The position numbers and the translations under genes were made by a program. Positions 22,943 to 30,554 of a stretch of 64,000 nt of DNA are shown piece by piece. The notes beneath the pieces are model-generated. The model did not search any database and had not been told where the DNA came from. It worked only from the letters and a program-made list of their open reading frames with translations. Each line of letters starts with the position of its first letter. The stretch's first letter is position 1. Source of the stretch: Streptomyces caelestis (GTDB lineage: Bacteria > Actinomycetota > Actinomycetes > Streptomycetales > Streptomycetaceae); the NCBI RefSeq assembly GCF_014205255.1, contig NZ_JACHNE010000001.1, forward strand, positions 5,518,001 to 5,582,000, written 5' to 3'.

Positions 22943-22993
22943 AACCCTTGTCCCAGGGTTTACCGGTGAGTAGCGTTCGCGATGTCTCGAACG
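22943..22993 (+). promoter_or_regulatory. Two inverted repeats in the accA2-membrane protein intergenic region
   Basis: In the 335-bp gap between the divergent genes I see AACCCT-N6-AGGGTT (22943-22960) and CGTTCG-N8-CGAACG (22974-22993), both within 70 bp of the GTG at 23010. They look like protein-binding sites for the rightward promoter. The rest of the gap shows no gene. Confidence 0.45.
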
Positions 22994-23009
22994 TACTAGG
23001 GGTAAGTGG

Positions 23010-23495
23010 GTGGGCCCGGTGGTGCGCAGGCCGGTGGCGTGGGTCGTGGCGGTGGTGCTGTTCGGTGAGGCGCTCGGAGTCGCCGCGCTGAACTGGTTCC
23101 TCGGCGTCGTCGTCGACCGCCAGGAGATGTCCCTGGCCGGGCTCGACCCGCACATGATGTCCGTGTCGTCGAAGATCGGCGGGATCGCCTTCGGCCTCTA
23201 CTTCGCGCTGTGCGGCCTGGTCGCCCTGCTGGTGGCGCTGCGGGACCGGCCCCCGGCGGGCTTCGGGCGGGTGCTGCTGGTCAGCGCGGCGGTCGTGCAC
23301 GGCCTGCTCGGCGCCTTCACGTGGGGGCTCGTCGGCTGGCCCGCGTTCCTGTTCATGGTGCTGGTGCTCGGCCTGATCGTGCTGCTGCTCATGACGTACG
23401 ACCGTCCGGCCGAGCCCGCCGACGCCGCGCCCCAGGGCCGGACGGGAGGCGACGGAACCCCGGTCACTTCTCCGCCGGCGCCCACAACTCCGTGA
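23010..23495 (+). CDS. Predicted integral membrane protein of unknown function
   Basis: A 161-residue protein with four predicted membrane helices (near residues 7-32, 57-80, 86-108 and 110-130) and a polar Pro/Ala-rich C-terminal tail. No family signature is recognised. It starts at a GTG with an AGGGGTAA ribosome site; an internal GTG (VRRPVAW) is an alternative. Its 3' end overlaps the 3' end of the convergent Maf gene by 32 bp. The position, between the carboxylase alpha subunit and Maf, appears conserved in Streptomyces from memory. Confidence 0.75.
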   Translation: MGPVVRRPVAWVVAVVLFGEALGVAALNWFLGVVVDRQEMSLAGLDPHMMSVSSKIGGIAFGLYFALCGLVALLVALRDRPPAGFGRVLLVSAAVVHGLLGAFTWGLVGWPAFLFMVLVLGLIVLLLMTYDRPAEPADAAPQGRTGGDGTPVTSPPAPTTP

Positions 23496-24084
23496 TCCCG
23501 ACGCCCAGTTCGGCGAGCAGCCGGCGGACGAGGGGCAGGCTGAGACCGATCACGTTGCCGTGGTCGCCGTCGATGCCGTCGATGAACGGGGCCGAGCGGC
23601 CGTCCAGTGTGAACGCACCGGCGACGTAGAGAGGTTCGCCGGAGGCGACGTAGGCGGCGATCTCCTCGTCGGTCGGCTCGCCGAAGTGGACGACGGTGGA
23701 CGCGGTGGCGGAGGCGTAGCGGCCGGAGAGCGTGTCGTAGACGCAGTGACCGGTCTGGAGTGTTCCGGCGCGCCCGCGCATCGCCTTCCAGCGGGCCGTG
23801 GCCTCCTCGGCGTCCGCGGGCTTGCCGAGGGCCTGGCCGTCCAGGTCGAGCACCGAGTCGCAGCCGATCACGAGCGCGCCCCTGGCCTCCGGCCGGGCCG
23901 CCACGACGGAGGCCTTCGCCTCGGCCAGGGCGAGCGCCAGCTCGGCGGGTGTGGGTGCGGTGACGGCGTCCTCGTCGACGCCGCTCACGATCACCTCGGG
24001 GGCGAAACCGGCCTGGCGGAGCAGCCCGAGCCGGGCGGGGGACTGGGAGGCGAGGACGAGTCGGCGGCGCGGCTGATCTGTCAT
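23464..24084 (-). CDS. maf: Maf family nucleoside triphosphate pyrophosphatase
   Basis: A 206-residue Maf protein: N-terminal LVLASQSPARLGLLRQAGF, the IGCDSVLDLDG metal-binding strand, GKPADAEEA and the FIDGIDGDHGNVIGLSLPLV signature. Maf enzymes hydrolyse non-canonical nucleoside triphosphates and may restrain cell division. It starts at an ATG preceding the basic MTDQPRRR leader. It is followed on the same strand side by the tiny MmpB-like gene upstream (33 bp), so it may be the last gene of a pccB-epsilon-mmpB-maf operon. It overlaps the converging membrane-protein gene by 32 bp. Confidence 0.93.
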   Translation of the reverse strand: MTDQPRRRLVLASQSPARLGLLRQAGFAPEVIVSGVDEDAVTAPTPAELALALAEAKASVVAARPEARGALVIGCDSVLDLDGQALGKPADAEEATARWKAMRGRAGTLQTGHCVYDTLSGRYASATASTVVHFGEPTDEEIAAYVASGEPLYVAGAFTLDGRSAPFIDGIDGDHGNVIGLSLPLVRRLLAELGVGITELWAPAEK

Positions 24085-24116
24085 GCGTTCAGCGTATCGG
24101 CGTCACCTGACGCGTC

Positions 24117-24245
24117 TCACCTCACGCCGATCACGATCATCGCGAGCACCATGGCCAACGCCATGAGAACGCCCAGCCGCCGCAGCATGTCCTGCATGTC
24201 CCGCAGCTCTTTCGGCGGTTCGTTCTCGGGGTCGGACCACAGCAT
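24117..24245 (-). CDS. mmpB: Morphogenic membrane protein MmpB-like microprotein
   Basis: A 42-residue protein beginning MLWSDPENEPPKELRDMQD and ending in one hydrophobic helix (LGVLMALAMVLAMIVIGV) plus Arg. I recognise it from memory as the family named morphogenic membrane protein MmpB in Streptomyces annotation. It is a single-pass membrane protein with an acidic cytoplasmic or external head. An in-frame ATG nine bases upstream (MEGMLW) is an alternative start. It lies 33 bp upstream of maf and 89 bp downstream of the carboxylase epsilon gene on the same strand. The length is far below usual gene-finder cut-offs. Confidence 0.8.
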   Translation of the reverse strand: MLWSDPENEPPKELRDMQDMLRRLGVLMALAMVLAMIVIGVR

Positions 24246-24334
24246 GCCTTCCATCGTCGGACGGAGGGCGGGGTGGCGCCTGAGTACGAGTACTCAACTT
24301 GTCCCAGGCCCCACCCCTACGGGTCCCCGACGGG

Positions 24335-24544
24335 TCAGCCCGGCCAGTACGTGCGGCCCCATGCCGCCGGGCCCGGCTGGGGCAGGCGATGGGTCGCGAT
24401 GCGGGACGGGTCGGACCAGGAGTCGCGGGCGGCCGGCGCGCCGGGCGGCGTGGCGGCCGCCGCCGCGGCGCGGGCCCTGACCACCGCCAGAGCGGCGGCC
24501 AGCTCCTCCGGGGTCGGGTTGCCCCGTACGACCTTGATCGTCAT
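24335..24544 (-). CDS. Acyl-CoA carboxylase epsilon subunit
   Basis: A 69-residue protein with the family signature at both ends: MTIKVVRGNPTPEELAAALA, an Ala-rich helix, and a C-terminal SWSDPSRIATHRLPQPGP. Epsilon subunits bind and stimulate the alpha-beta complexes of Streptomyces acyl-CoA carboxylases. ATG with AGGAGG five bases upstream. It lies 23 bp downstream of pccB in the same direction, so it is the PccE-type partner. Confidence 0.92.
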   Translation of the reverse strand: MTIKVVRGNPTPEELAAALAVVRARAAAAAATPPGAPAARDSWSDPSRIATHRLPQPGPAAWGRTYWPG

Positions 24545-24567
24545 GTGGGCCTCCTGGGTCGCTGGGG

Positions 24568-26169
24568 CTAGAGGGGGATGTTGCCGTGCTTCTTCGGAGG
24601 CAGGGATTCCCGCTTCGTCCGCAGTTGACGCAGACCCCGTACGACGTGCCGGCGGGTGTCGGACGGCAGGATCACCGCGTCGATGTAGCCGCGCTCGGCC
24701 GCGACGTAGGGGTTGAGGAGGGCGTCCTCGTACTCCTGGATCAGCCGGGCGCGGACCGCCTCCAGATCCTCGCCGCTCGCCTCGGCCTCGGCGATCGTGC
24801 GGCGGTGCAGGATGTTGACCGCGCCCTGGGCGCCCATGACGGCGATCTGGGCGGTGGGCCAGGCGAGGTTGAGGTCGGCGCCCAGGTGCTTGGAGCCCAT
24901 CACGTCGTAGGCGCCGCCGAAGGCCTTGCGGGTGATGACCGTGATGAGCGGGACGGTCGCCTCGGCGTAGGCGTAGATCAGCTTGGCGCCGCGGCGGATG
25001 ATGCCGTCGTGCTCCTGGTCGACGCCGGGCAGGAAGCCGGGGACGTCGACGAAGGTGATGACCGGGACGTTGAAGGCGTCGCAGGTCCGCACGAAGCGGG
25101 CCGCCTTCTCGCTGGCCTTGATGTCCAGGCACCCGGCGAACTGCATCGGCTGGTTGGCGACGACGCCGACCGGCCGGCCCTCGACCCGGCCGAAGCCGGT
25201 GACGATGTTCGGCGCGTACAGCGGCTGCGTCTCGAAGAACTCGGCGTCGTCCAGGACGTGCTCGATCACCGTGTGCATGTCGTACGGCTGGTTCGCGCTG
25301 TCCGGGACGATCACGTCCAGCTCGCGGTCCTCGTCGGTGACCTCGAGGTCGGCCTCCTCGGGGAAGGCCGGCGGCTCGGAGAGGTTGTTGGACGGCAGGT
25401 ACGACAGCAGCTGCTTGATGTACTCGATGGCGTCCTTCTCGTCGCCCGCCATGTGGTGGGCGACGCCGGACGTCGAGTTGTGGGTCCTGGCTCCGCCCAG
25501 CTCCTCGAAGCCGACGTCCTCGCCGGTGACGGTCTTGATGACGTCGGGCCCGGTGATGAACATGTGCGAGGTCTGGTCGACCATGACCGTGAAGTCGGTG
25601 ATGGCGGGGGAGTAGACGGCCCCGCCCGCACACGGGCCGACGACCAGGCTGATCTGCGGGATGACACCCGACGCGTGGGTGTTGCGGCGGAAGATCTCGC
25701 CGTAGGCGCCGAGGGAGGCGACACCCTCCTGGATCCGGGCGCCGCCGGAGTCGTTGATGCCGATGACCGGGCAGCCGGTCTTCAGGGCGAAGTCCATGAC
25801 CTTGACGATCTTCTGCCCGTAGACCTCGCCGAGGGCCCCGCCGAAGACGGTGAAGTCCTGGGAGAACACGGCGACCGGGCGGCCGTCGACGGTGCCGTAA
25901 CCGGTGACGACCCCGTCCCCGTACGGCCGGTTCTTGTCGAGGCCGAAGTTGGTGGAACGGTGCCGGGCGAACTCGTCGAGTTCGACGAAGGAACCCTCGT
26001 CGAGCAGGAGATCGATCCGCTCACGGGCCGTCAGCTTGCCCTTGGCGTGCTGCTTCTCGACCGCGCGTGCGGAGCCGGCGTGCGTCGCTTCCTCGATGCG
26101 GCGCTTCAGATCCGCGAGCTTGCCCGCGGTCGTGTGAATGTCAGGCTGCTGCTCTTCCGGCTCGGACAT
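24568..26169 (-). CDS. pccB: Propionyl-CoA carboxylase beta (carboxyltransferase) subunit
   Basis: A 533-residue carboxyltransferase with the two crotonase-like halves. The N-terminal half has GINDSGGARIQEGV and the oxyanion Gly pair in GPCAGGAVYSP; the C-terminal half has FVDVPGFLPG and KAFGGAYDVMG. Asp422 (in AYDVM) is the residue reported in S. coelicolor PccB to favour propionyl-CoA over acetyl-CoA. With AccA2 and the epsilon subunit it makes methylmalonyl-CoA, the polyketide extender and odd-chain catabolic intermediate. GGGAG lies about 10 bp upstream of the ATG. It is divergent from birA. Confidence 0.95.
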   Translation of the reverse strand: MSEPEEQQPDIHTTAGKLADLKRRIEEATHAGSARAVEKQHAKGKLTARERIDLLLDEGSFVELDEFARHRSTNFGLDKNRPYGDGVVTGYGTVDGRPVAVFSQDFTVFGGALGEVYGQKIVKVMDFALKTGCPVIGINDSGGARIQEGVASLGAYGEIFRRNTHASGVIPQISLVVGPCAGGAVYSPAITDFTVMVDQTSHMFITGPDVIKTVTGEDVGFEELGGARTHNSTSGVAHHMAGDEKDAIEYIKQLLSYLPSNNLSEPPAFPEEADLEVTDEDRELDVIVPDSANQPYDMHTVIEHVLDDAEFFETQPLYAPNIVTGFGRVEGRPVGVVANQPMQFAGCLDIKASEKAARFVRTCDAFNVPVITFVDVPGFLPGVDQEHDGIIRRGAKLIYAYAEATVPLITVITRKAFGGAYDVMGSKHLGADLNLAWPTAQIAVMGAQGAVNILHRRTIAEAEASGEDLEAVRARLIQEYEDALLNPYVAAERGYIDAVILPSDTRRHVVRGLRQLRTKRESLPPKKHGNIPL

Positions 26170-26279
26170 CGGGATGTGGCTCCCTGCCTGCTCAAAAGGG
26201 GGGACGGTTACTCATCCGTAGAGTAGTGGGGTGCCTTCGTATCGGCAGTGCGGCGTTTACCACACCTAGGGTGGCTTGC

Positions 26280-27146
26280 ATGACGCCGCGAGATGCATCA
26301 GAGCCGAACGGTAGCCGTTGGTCGGACCTGGACCGTCCGCCCCTCAACATCACCGCCCTGCGCCGGGGTCTGGTGCATGAGGGCGGGCTGTGGTCCGAGG
26401 TGGACGTGGTGCAGCGCACCGGCTCCACGAACTCCGACCTGGTCGCCCGGGCGGCCGAGGGCAGGGCCGCCGAGGGCGCGGTGCTCGTCGCCGAGGAGCA
26501 GACGGCCGGGCGCGGGCGTCTGGACCGGCAGTGGACGGCGCCTCCGCGCTCCGGCCTGTTCTTCTCCGTGCTGCTCACGCCGAGCGAGGTGCCGGTGGCG
26601 CGGTGGGGGTGGCTGCCGCTGCTCACGGGTGTCGCGGTGGCGACGGGGCTGTCGCGGGCGGCGGGGGTCGACACGGCGCTGAAGTGGCCGAACGACCTGC
26701 TGGTCACCGTGCGGGGCGAGGAGCGCAAGGCCGGGGGGATTCTGGCGGAGCGGGCGGGTGACGGCGGGGTCGTCATCGGCGTCGGCATCAACGTCACGCT
26801 GAAGGAGGCCGAGCTGCCCGTGCCCACGGCGGGGTCGCTGGGGCTGGCCGGGGCCGTGAGCACGGATCGGGATCCGTTGCTGCGGGGGGTGCTGCGGTCT
26901 CTGGAGGAGTGGTACGGGAAGTGGCGTGCGGCGGCGGGTGACGCGGGTACGTGCGGATTGCACGCGGCATATGCGGCGGGGTGCGCGACGCTCGGGAGAG
27001 AAGTGCGGGCGGAGTTGCCGGGGGATCGGGCGGTGGTGGGGGAAGCGGTTGCCGTGGACGGGGACGGGCGGTTGGTGCTGGCTACGGGGGAGGGGGTGCA
27101 GGAGCCTGTGGGTGCGGGGGACATCGTGCACCTGAGGCCTGCTTGA
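26280..27146 (+). CDS. birA: Biotin--[acetyl-CoA-carboxylase] ligase (group I, no HTH)
   Basis: A 288-residue biotin protein ligase. It has RTGSTNSDLVARAAEG, the biotinyl-AMP loop EEQTAGRGRLDRQW, ALKWPNDLLV and RKAGGILAE, with a small C-terminal domain. The N terminus has no DNA-binding domain, so it is a ligase without repressor function. It biotinylates AccA2-type subunits, which explains its position divergent from pccB. The ATG follows TAGGGT by only eight bases, suggesting a leaderless transcript. Codons after about 26880 become noticeably purine-rich, but the frame is intact. Confidence 0.93.
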   Translation: MTPRDASEPNGSRWSDLDRPPLNITALRRGLVHEGGLWSEVDVVQRTGSTNSDLVARAAEGRAAEGAVLVAEEQTAGRGRLDRQWTAPPRSGLFFSVLLTPSEVPVARWGWLPLLTGVAVATGLSRAAGVDTALKWPNDLLVTVRGEERKAGGILAERAGDGGVVIGVGINVTLKEAELPVPTAGSLGLAGAVSTDRDPLLRGVLRSLEEWYGKWRAAAGDAGTCGLHAAYAAGCATLGREVRAELPGDRAVVGEAVAVDGDGRLVLATGEGVQEPVGAGDIVHLRPA

Positions 27147-27183
27147 CGGTTGCTCGGCGTTGTCGCTGGGGGCGGAGCGTTGG

Positions 27184-27289
27184 GCAGCCCGGCGGAGCGG
27201 GGTGCCTCCCCCAAGCTCTCGGCTTCGCTCGAGCAGGGGGTACCCCCATCGCCCACCCGTGCCGCCCCAGCGGCACGACTGCCCGCAGC
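27184..27289 (+). repeat. Dispersed intergenic repeat, copy 3
   Basis: Begins GCAGCCCGGCGGAGCGGGGTG, then CCTCCCCCAAGCTC, an 11-base insertion, GAGCAGGGGGTACCCCCA, CCACCCGTGCCGCC and finally GCACGACTGCCCGCAGC. It is nearly identical to the copy at 20680 apart from the insertion, which lengthens a stem-loop. Leader TGCTCGGCGTTGTCGCTGGG precedes it at 27151. Confidence 0.85.
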
Positions 27290-27338
27290 TAGCGGGACCG
27301 GCGGTCCGCAGATGGCGGATTGATCAGCCCCCTCAGCC

Positions 27339-27402
27339 CGTCCGGCGATTGAGGACGAGGCCGTTCAGGCCGATCGGGGGTCCAGGGGGCGGAGCCCCCT
27401 GG
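27339..27402 (+). repeat. CGTCCGGCGATTGAGGAC-type Streptomyces intergenic repeat with hairpin
   Basis: The phrase CGTCCGGCGATTGAGGAC (27339-27356) followed by GGGGTCCAGGGGGCGGAGCC; the last part folds as CCAGGGGGC-GGA-GCCCCCTGG (27382-27402, 9-bp stem). I recall this element as occurring very many times between genes in Streptomyces chromosomes. Together with the copy 3 repeat it fills the 404-bp gap between birA and the cyclase gene, where no protein gene is visible. Confidence 0.75.
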
Positions 27403-27550
27403 GGACGGTGGGGCAACGCCGGGTGCCTCGGACAGGCCGGGTACCTCACCTCACCCTCCGGCTCCACCTAACGGAGTGAGCTGGCGCACACCTGCCGTAG
27501 AGTTGAGGCCGGTCGATACATGACCGTGACAGATCGGAAGGGCAGCACGC

Positions 27551-28654
27551 GTGACCGTCGACGACTCGGGTTCCGGCGAGGACGCGCAGGGCGCCGACTC
27601 CGGCGAGGATCCGCTCGCCCTGCGCCTCGAAGGGCTCATCCTGGGCGCCGAGCGCCGCTACACCCCGTTCCAGGCGGCCCGCAGCGCCGGCGTCTCCATG
27701 GAACTGGCCTCCCGCTTCTGGCGGGCGATGGGCTTCGCCGACATCGGGCAGGCCAAGGCGCTCACGGAGGCGGACGTCCTCGCACTGCGGCGCCTCGCCG
27801 GTCTCGTCGAGGCGGGGCTGCTGAGCGAGGCGATGGCCGTGCAGGTGGCCCGGTCCACCGGGCAGACCACCGCGCGGCTCGCCGAGTGGCAGATCGACTC
27901 CTTCCTGGAGGGGCTGACCGAGCCGCCCGAACCGGGCATGACGCGCACCGAGGTGACGTACCCGATCGTCGAGCTGCTCCTGCCCGAGCTGGAGGAGTTC
28001 CTGGTCTACGTCTGGCGGCGGCAGCTCGCCGCCTCGGCCGGACGGGTCGTGCAGGCCGCGGACGACGAGGAGATGGTGGACCGGCGGCTCGCGGTCGGCT
28101 TCGCCGATCTGGTCGGGTTCACGCGGCTGACCCGCCGGATGGAGGAGGAGGAGCTCGGCGAGCTGGTCGAGGCCTTCGAGACCACCGCCGCCGACCTGGT
28201 CGCGGCGAACGGCGGCCGGCTGATCAAGACCCTCGGGGACGAGGTGCTGTACGCCGCCGACGACGCGGGCACGGCCGCCGAGATCGCCCTGCGGCTGATC
28301 GAGACCATGGCGCACGACGAGACGATGCCGGAGCTGCGCGTCGGCATGGCGTTCGGCACGGTCACCACCCGTATGGGTGATGTCTTCGGTACGACCGTGA
28401 ACCTGGCCTCCCGGCTCACCTCGATAGCTCCGAAGGACGCCGTGCTCGTCGACACCGCCTTCGCCGAGGAGCTGATCCGCACGCAGGACGCCCCCTCCTC
28501 GGAGGCGGAGGCGGCCGAGGAGGCCGCGGCGGCGGAGAAGGAGGGCGAGGAGCCGCCGACGTACCGGTTCGCGTTGCAGCCGATGTGGCAGCGGCCGGTG
28601 CGCGGGCTGGGCGTCGTCGAGCCGTGGCTGCTCACGCGGCGGGACGGCGGCTGA
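27551..28654 (+). CDS. cya: Class III adenylate cyclase
   Basis: A 367-residue cytosolic cyclase. The N-terminal 170 residues form an adenylate-cyclase regulatory region with a helix-turn-helix-like look (YTPFQAARSAGVSMELASRF). The catalytic domain has metal Asp186 (VGFADLVGF) and Asp230, adenine-selecting Lys226 (KTLGDEV), and the transition-state pair Asn284/Arg288 (TVNLASRL), so it should be active and ATP-specific. It makes cAMP, required for germination and normal development in S. coelicolor. GTG start with GGAAGGG upstream. The C-terminal 60 residues hold a Glu/Ala-rich linker. Confidence 0.92.
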   Translation: MTVDDSGSGEDAQGADSGEDPLALRLEGLILGAERRYTPFQAARSAGVSMELASRFWRAMGFADIGQAKALTEADVLALRRLAGLVEAGLLSEAMAVQVARSTGQTTARLAEWQIDSFLEGLTEPPEPGMTRTEVTYPIVELLLPELEEFLVYVWRRQLAASAGRVVQAADDEEMVDRRLAVGFADLVGFTRLTRRMEEEELGELVEAFETTAADLVAANGGRLIKTLGDEVLYAADDAGTAAEIALRLIETMAHDETMPELRVGMAFGTVTTRMGDVFGTTVNLASRLTSIAPKDAVLVDTAFAEELIRTQDAPSSEAEAAEEAAAAEKEGEEPPTYRFALQPMWQRPVRGLGVVEPWLLTRRDGG

Positions 28655-28686
28655 CGGGGCCGGTCGGGGCTCTCCGGTCAGGGTTC

Positions 28687-29355
28687 TCACCTCGGCGGGT
28701 CCAGGCACAGGCCGATGACCGGCACGCACAGGCCCGGGTCGTGCGGTTTCTTCGGCTGCTCGGGCTCGGGCTCGGGCTCGGCCGCGGGGGCGTTCCGGTC
28801 CGGCGGTGAGGGCGTGGTCTGGGCCGGGCGTGAGGCCTTGCCGTTGCCCGTGGCCGTCGGGGCCTGGGGACGTGCCGCGTCGGCGGTGGTCGTCGGCCGG
28901 GGAGTCGCTGCCCTATCCGCCCCTCGGGTGTCGACGGGCAGGGACGCGGACGGGGCGGACGAGGCGTCGGCCGGGCCGCGGGTGCCCGGCGACGGGGGCG
29001 GGCCGCCCAGGGCGGTGGGCGACGAGGGGCTCGCCTCGGGGGTGGTGAGGGCGGTGGCGTCGGTGTTCGCGGCCTCGTCCGTGCCGGTCGTCACCGGGTC
29101 CGGGCGAGGCTCGGCCTCGACGGTGGCGACGCTGTCGGTGCCGGGGCCGGAGGTCAGGCGTACGAGGCTCAGTGCACCGGCTGCCAGGGCGAGGCCGCCG
29201 GCGGCGAGCAGGGCCTTGCGAGGGCGGGGCTTGCGGTGCCGGCCTCGTGAGCGGGGGGACACGGGGCCGGTTTCCGTCGGGTCCGGTTCGCAGGGCGTGC
29301 CTGGTTCGTACGGCGTGTTCCGCTGTGGCTTCGCCGGCGTGTTCGTGGTCGTCAT
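28687..29355 (-). CDS. Membrane-anchored Pro/Thr/Ala-rich protein of unknown function
   Basis: A 222-residue protein. A hydrophilic, Arg-rich cytoplasmic N terminus (about 45 residues) is followed by one membrane helix (KALLAAGGLALAAGALSLV) and a long disordered Pro/Ser/Thr/Ala extracytoplasmic region. It ends in a short segment with two cysteines (PGLCVPVIGLCLDPP) that could form a disulfide loop. No domain is recognised. ATG with GGGGAGG five bases upstream. It converges with cya (32-bp gap) and is divergent from the enoyl-CoA hydratase gene. Confidence 0.75.
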   Translation of the reverse strand: MTTTNTPAKPQRNTPYEPGTPCEPDPTETGPVSPRSRGRHRKPRPRKALLAAGGLALAAGALSLVRLTSGPGTDSVATVEAEPRPDPVTTGTDEAANTDATALTTPEASPSSPTALGGPPPSPGTRGPADASSAPSASLPVDTRGADRAATPRPTTTADAARPQAPTATGNGKASRPAQTTPSPPDRNAPAAEPEPEPEQPKKPHDPGLCVPVIGLCLDPPR

Positions 29356-29542
29356 GGTTCCTCCCCGGTACGCACGCGCCCCCAGTGCGCCGCGGCGGAT
29401 GCACGCTATGCGCTCCCATGGGCGATCGGAGCGGAGATGGGGTGATGTCACTCGAACGGGTGGGCGGGGTGGTACCGCGGGCACCGGACGCGTCCGCTCT
29501 TTCGCGGGTGGGGCGGGGCTGCGATGATCGGAACGGTGAGGT

Positions 29543-29558
29543 GTTAACCGACGTTAAC
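29543..29558 (+). promoter_or_regulatory. Direct repeat of GTTAAC upstream of the enoyl-CoA hydratase gene
   Basis: GTTAACCGAC-GTTAACCG: two copies of the palindrome GTTAAC exactly 10 bp (one helical turn) apart, ending 12 bp before the start codon. A+T-rich steps stand out in this sequence. Probably an operator or promoter element; the protein is unknown. Confidence 0.5.
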
Positions 29559-29569
29559 CGGAGGGTGTC

Positions 29570-30370
29570 ATGAGTGAGGAACGGTTCGGGGAGTTCGTCC
29601 TGGTGCGGCGGCATGAGCAGGGGCATGTCGCGGAGCTCGTCCTCGACCGGCCCAAGGCCATGAACGCGGTGTCGACGGAGATGGCGCGGTCCATCGCCGG
29701 GGCGTGTGCGGCGCTGGGGGAGGACCGGGACGTACGGGTGGTCGTCCTGACCTCGACGCATGAGCGGGCGTTCTGTGTCGGGGCGGATCTGAAGGAGCGG
29801 AACTCGTTCAGCGACGCGGAGCTGGTGCGGCAGCGGCCGGTGGCGCGGGCGGCGTACACCGGGGTGCTGGAACTGCCCGTGCCGACGGTGGCTGCGGTGC
29901 ACGGGTTCGCGCTGGGGGGCGGGTTCGAGCTGGCGCTGGCGTGTGACGTGATCGTGGCGGACCGCACGGCGGTGGTGGGGCTGCCGGAGGTGTCGGTGGG
30001 GGTGATTCCCGGGGGCGGGGGTACGCAGTTGCTGCCGCGGCGGGTGGGGGCGGCGCGGGCGGCTGAGCTGATCTTCTCGGCGCGGCGGGTGGAGGCCGTC
30101 GAGGCGGGGGAGTGGGGGCTGGTCGATCAGGTGGTGGAGGAGGGGCGGGACCGGGAGTCGGCGTTGGAGCTGGCTGCTCGGATCGCCGGGAATTCGCCTG
30201 TGGGGTTGCGGGCGGCGAAGCGGGCGTTGCGGTTGGGGCAGGGGTTGGACCTGCGGGCTGGGCTCGAGGTGGAGGATGCGGCCTGGCGGGCTGTGGCGTT
30301 TTCGGGGGACCGGGCGGAGGGGGTCGCTGCGTTCAATGAGAAGCGGCGGCCGGAGTGGCCGGGGGAGTGA
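29570..30370 (+). CDS. Enoyl-CoA hydratase/isomerase family protein
   Basis: A 266-residue crotonase. LVLDRPKAMNAVSTEM, AFCVGADLKER (first oxyanion strand), GFALGGGFELALACD (second oxyanion Gly pair) and LPEVSVGVIPGGGGTQLLPR with the catalytic-position Glu are all present. The reaction is probably hydration of 2-enoyl-CoA in fatty acid or amino acid breakdown; the specific substrate is not readable. GAGG ribosome site eight bases upstream. It stands alone, divergent from the Pro/Thr-rich membrane protein, and is followed by a dispersed repeat. Confidence 0.9.
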   Translation: MSEERFGEFVLVRRHEQGHVAELVLDRPKAMNAVSTEMARSIAGACAALGEDRDVRVVVLTSTHERAFCVGADLKERNSFSDAELVRQRPVARAAYTGVLELPVPTVAAVHGFALGGGFELALACDVIVADRTAVVGLPEVSVGVIPGGGGTQLLPRRVGAARAAELIFSARRVEAVEAGEWGLVDQVVEEGRDRESALELAARIAGNSPVGLRAAKRALRLGQGLDLRAGLEVEDAAWRAVAFSGDRAEGVAAFNEKRRPEWPGE

Positions 30371-30424
30371 TCCGGGGGGGGCGGTTGTCCCGTGCTCGGC
30401 GCTGTCGCTGGGGTCGGGTGGGTC

Positions 30425-30493
30425 CGCAGTCCGGCGGAGCGGGGTGCCGCTTCGGGACGGGTGCCGCCCTTGGGGGCGCGATTGCCCGCAGCC
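30425..30493 (+). repeat. Dispersed intergenic repeat, copy 4 (short form)
   Basis: Carries GCAGTCCGGCGGAGCGGGGTG and ATTGCCCGCAGCCA with a shorter, different middle (GGGTGCCGCCCTTGGGGG), preceded by CGTGCTCGGCGCTGTCGCTG. It matches the ends and leader of copies 2 and 3. Confidence 0.7.
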
Positions 30494-30554
30494 AGGTCTC
30501 CCCGTTCGCCCCGTCAACAGAACCAAATGGCTGGAAACTGCCTAGCCTGGGGTG

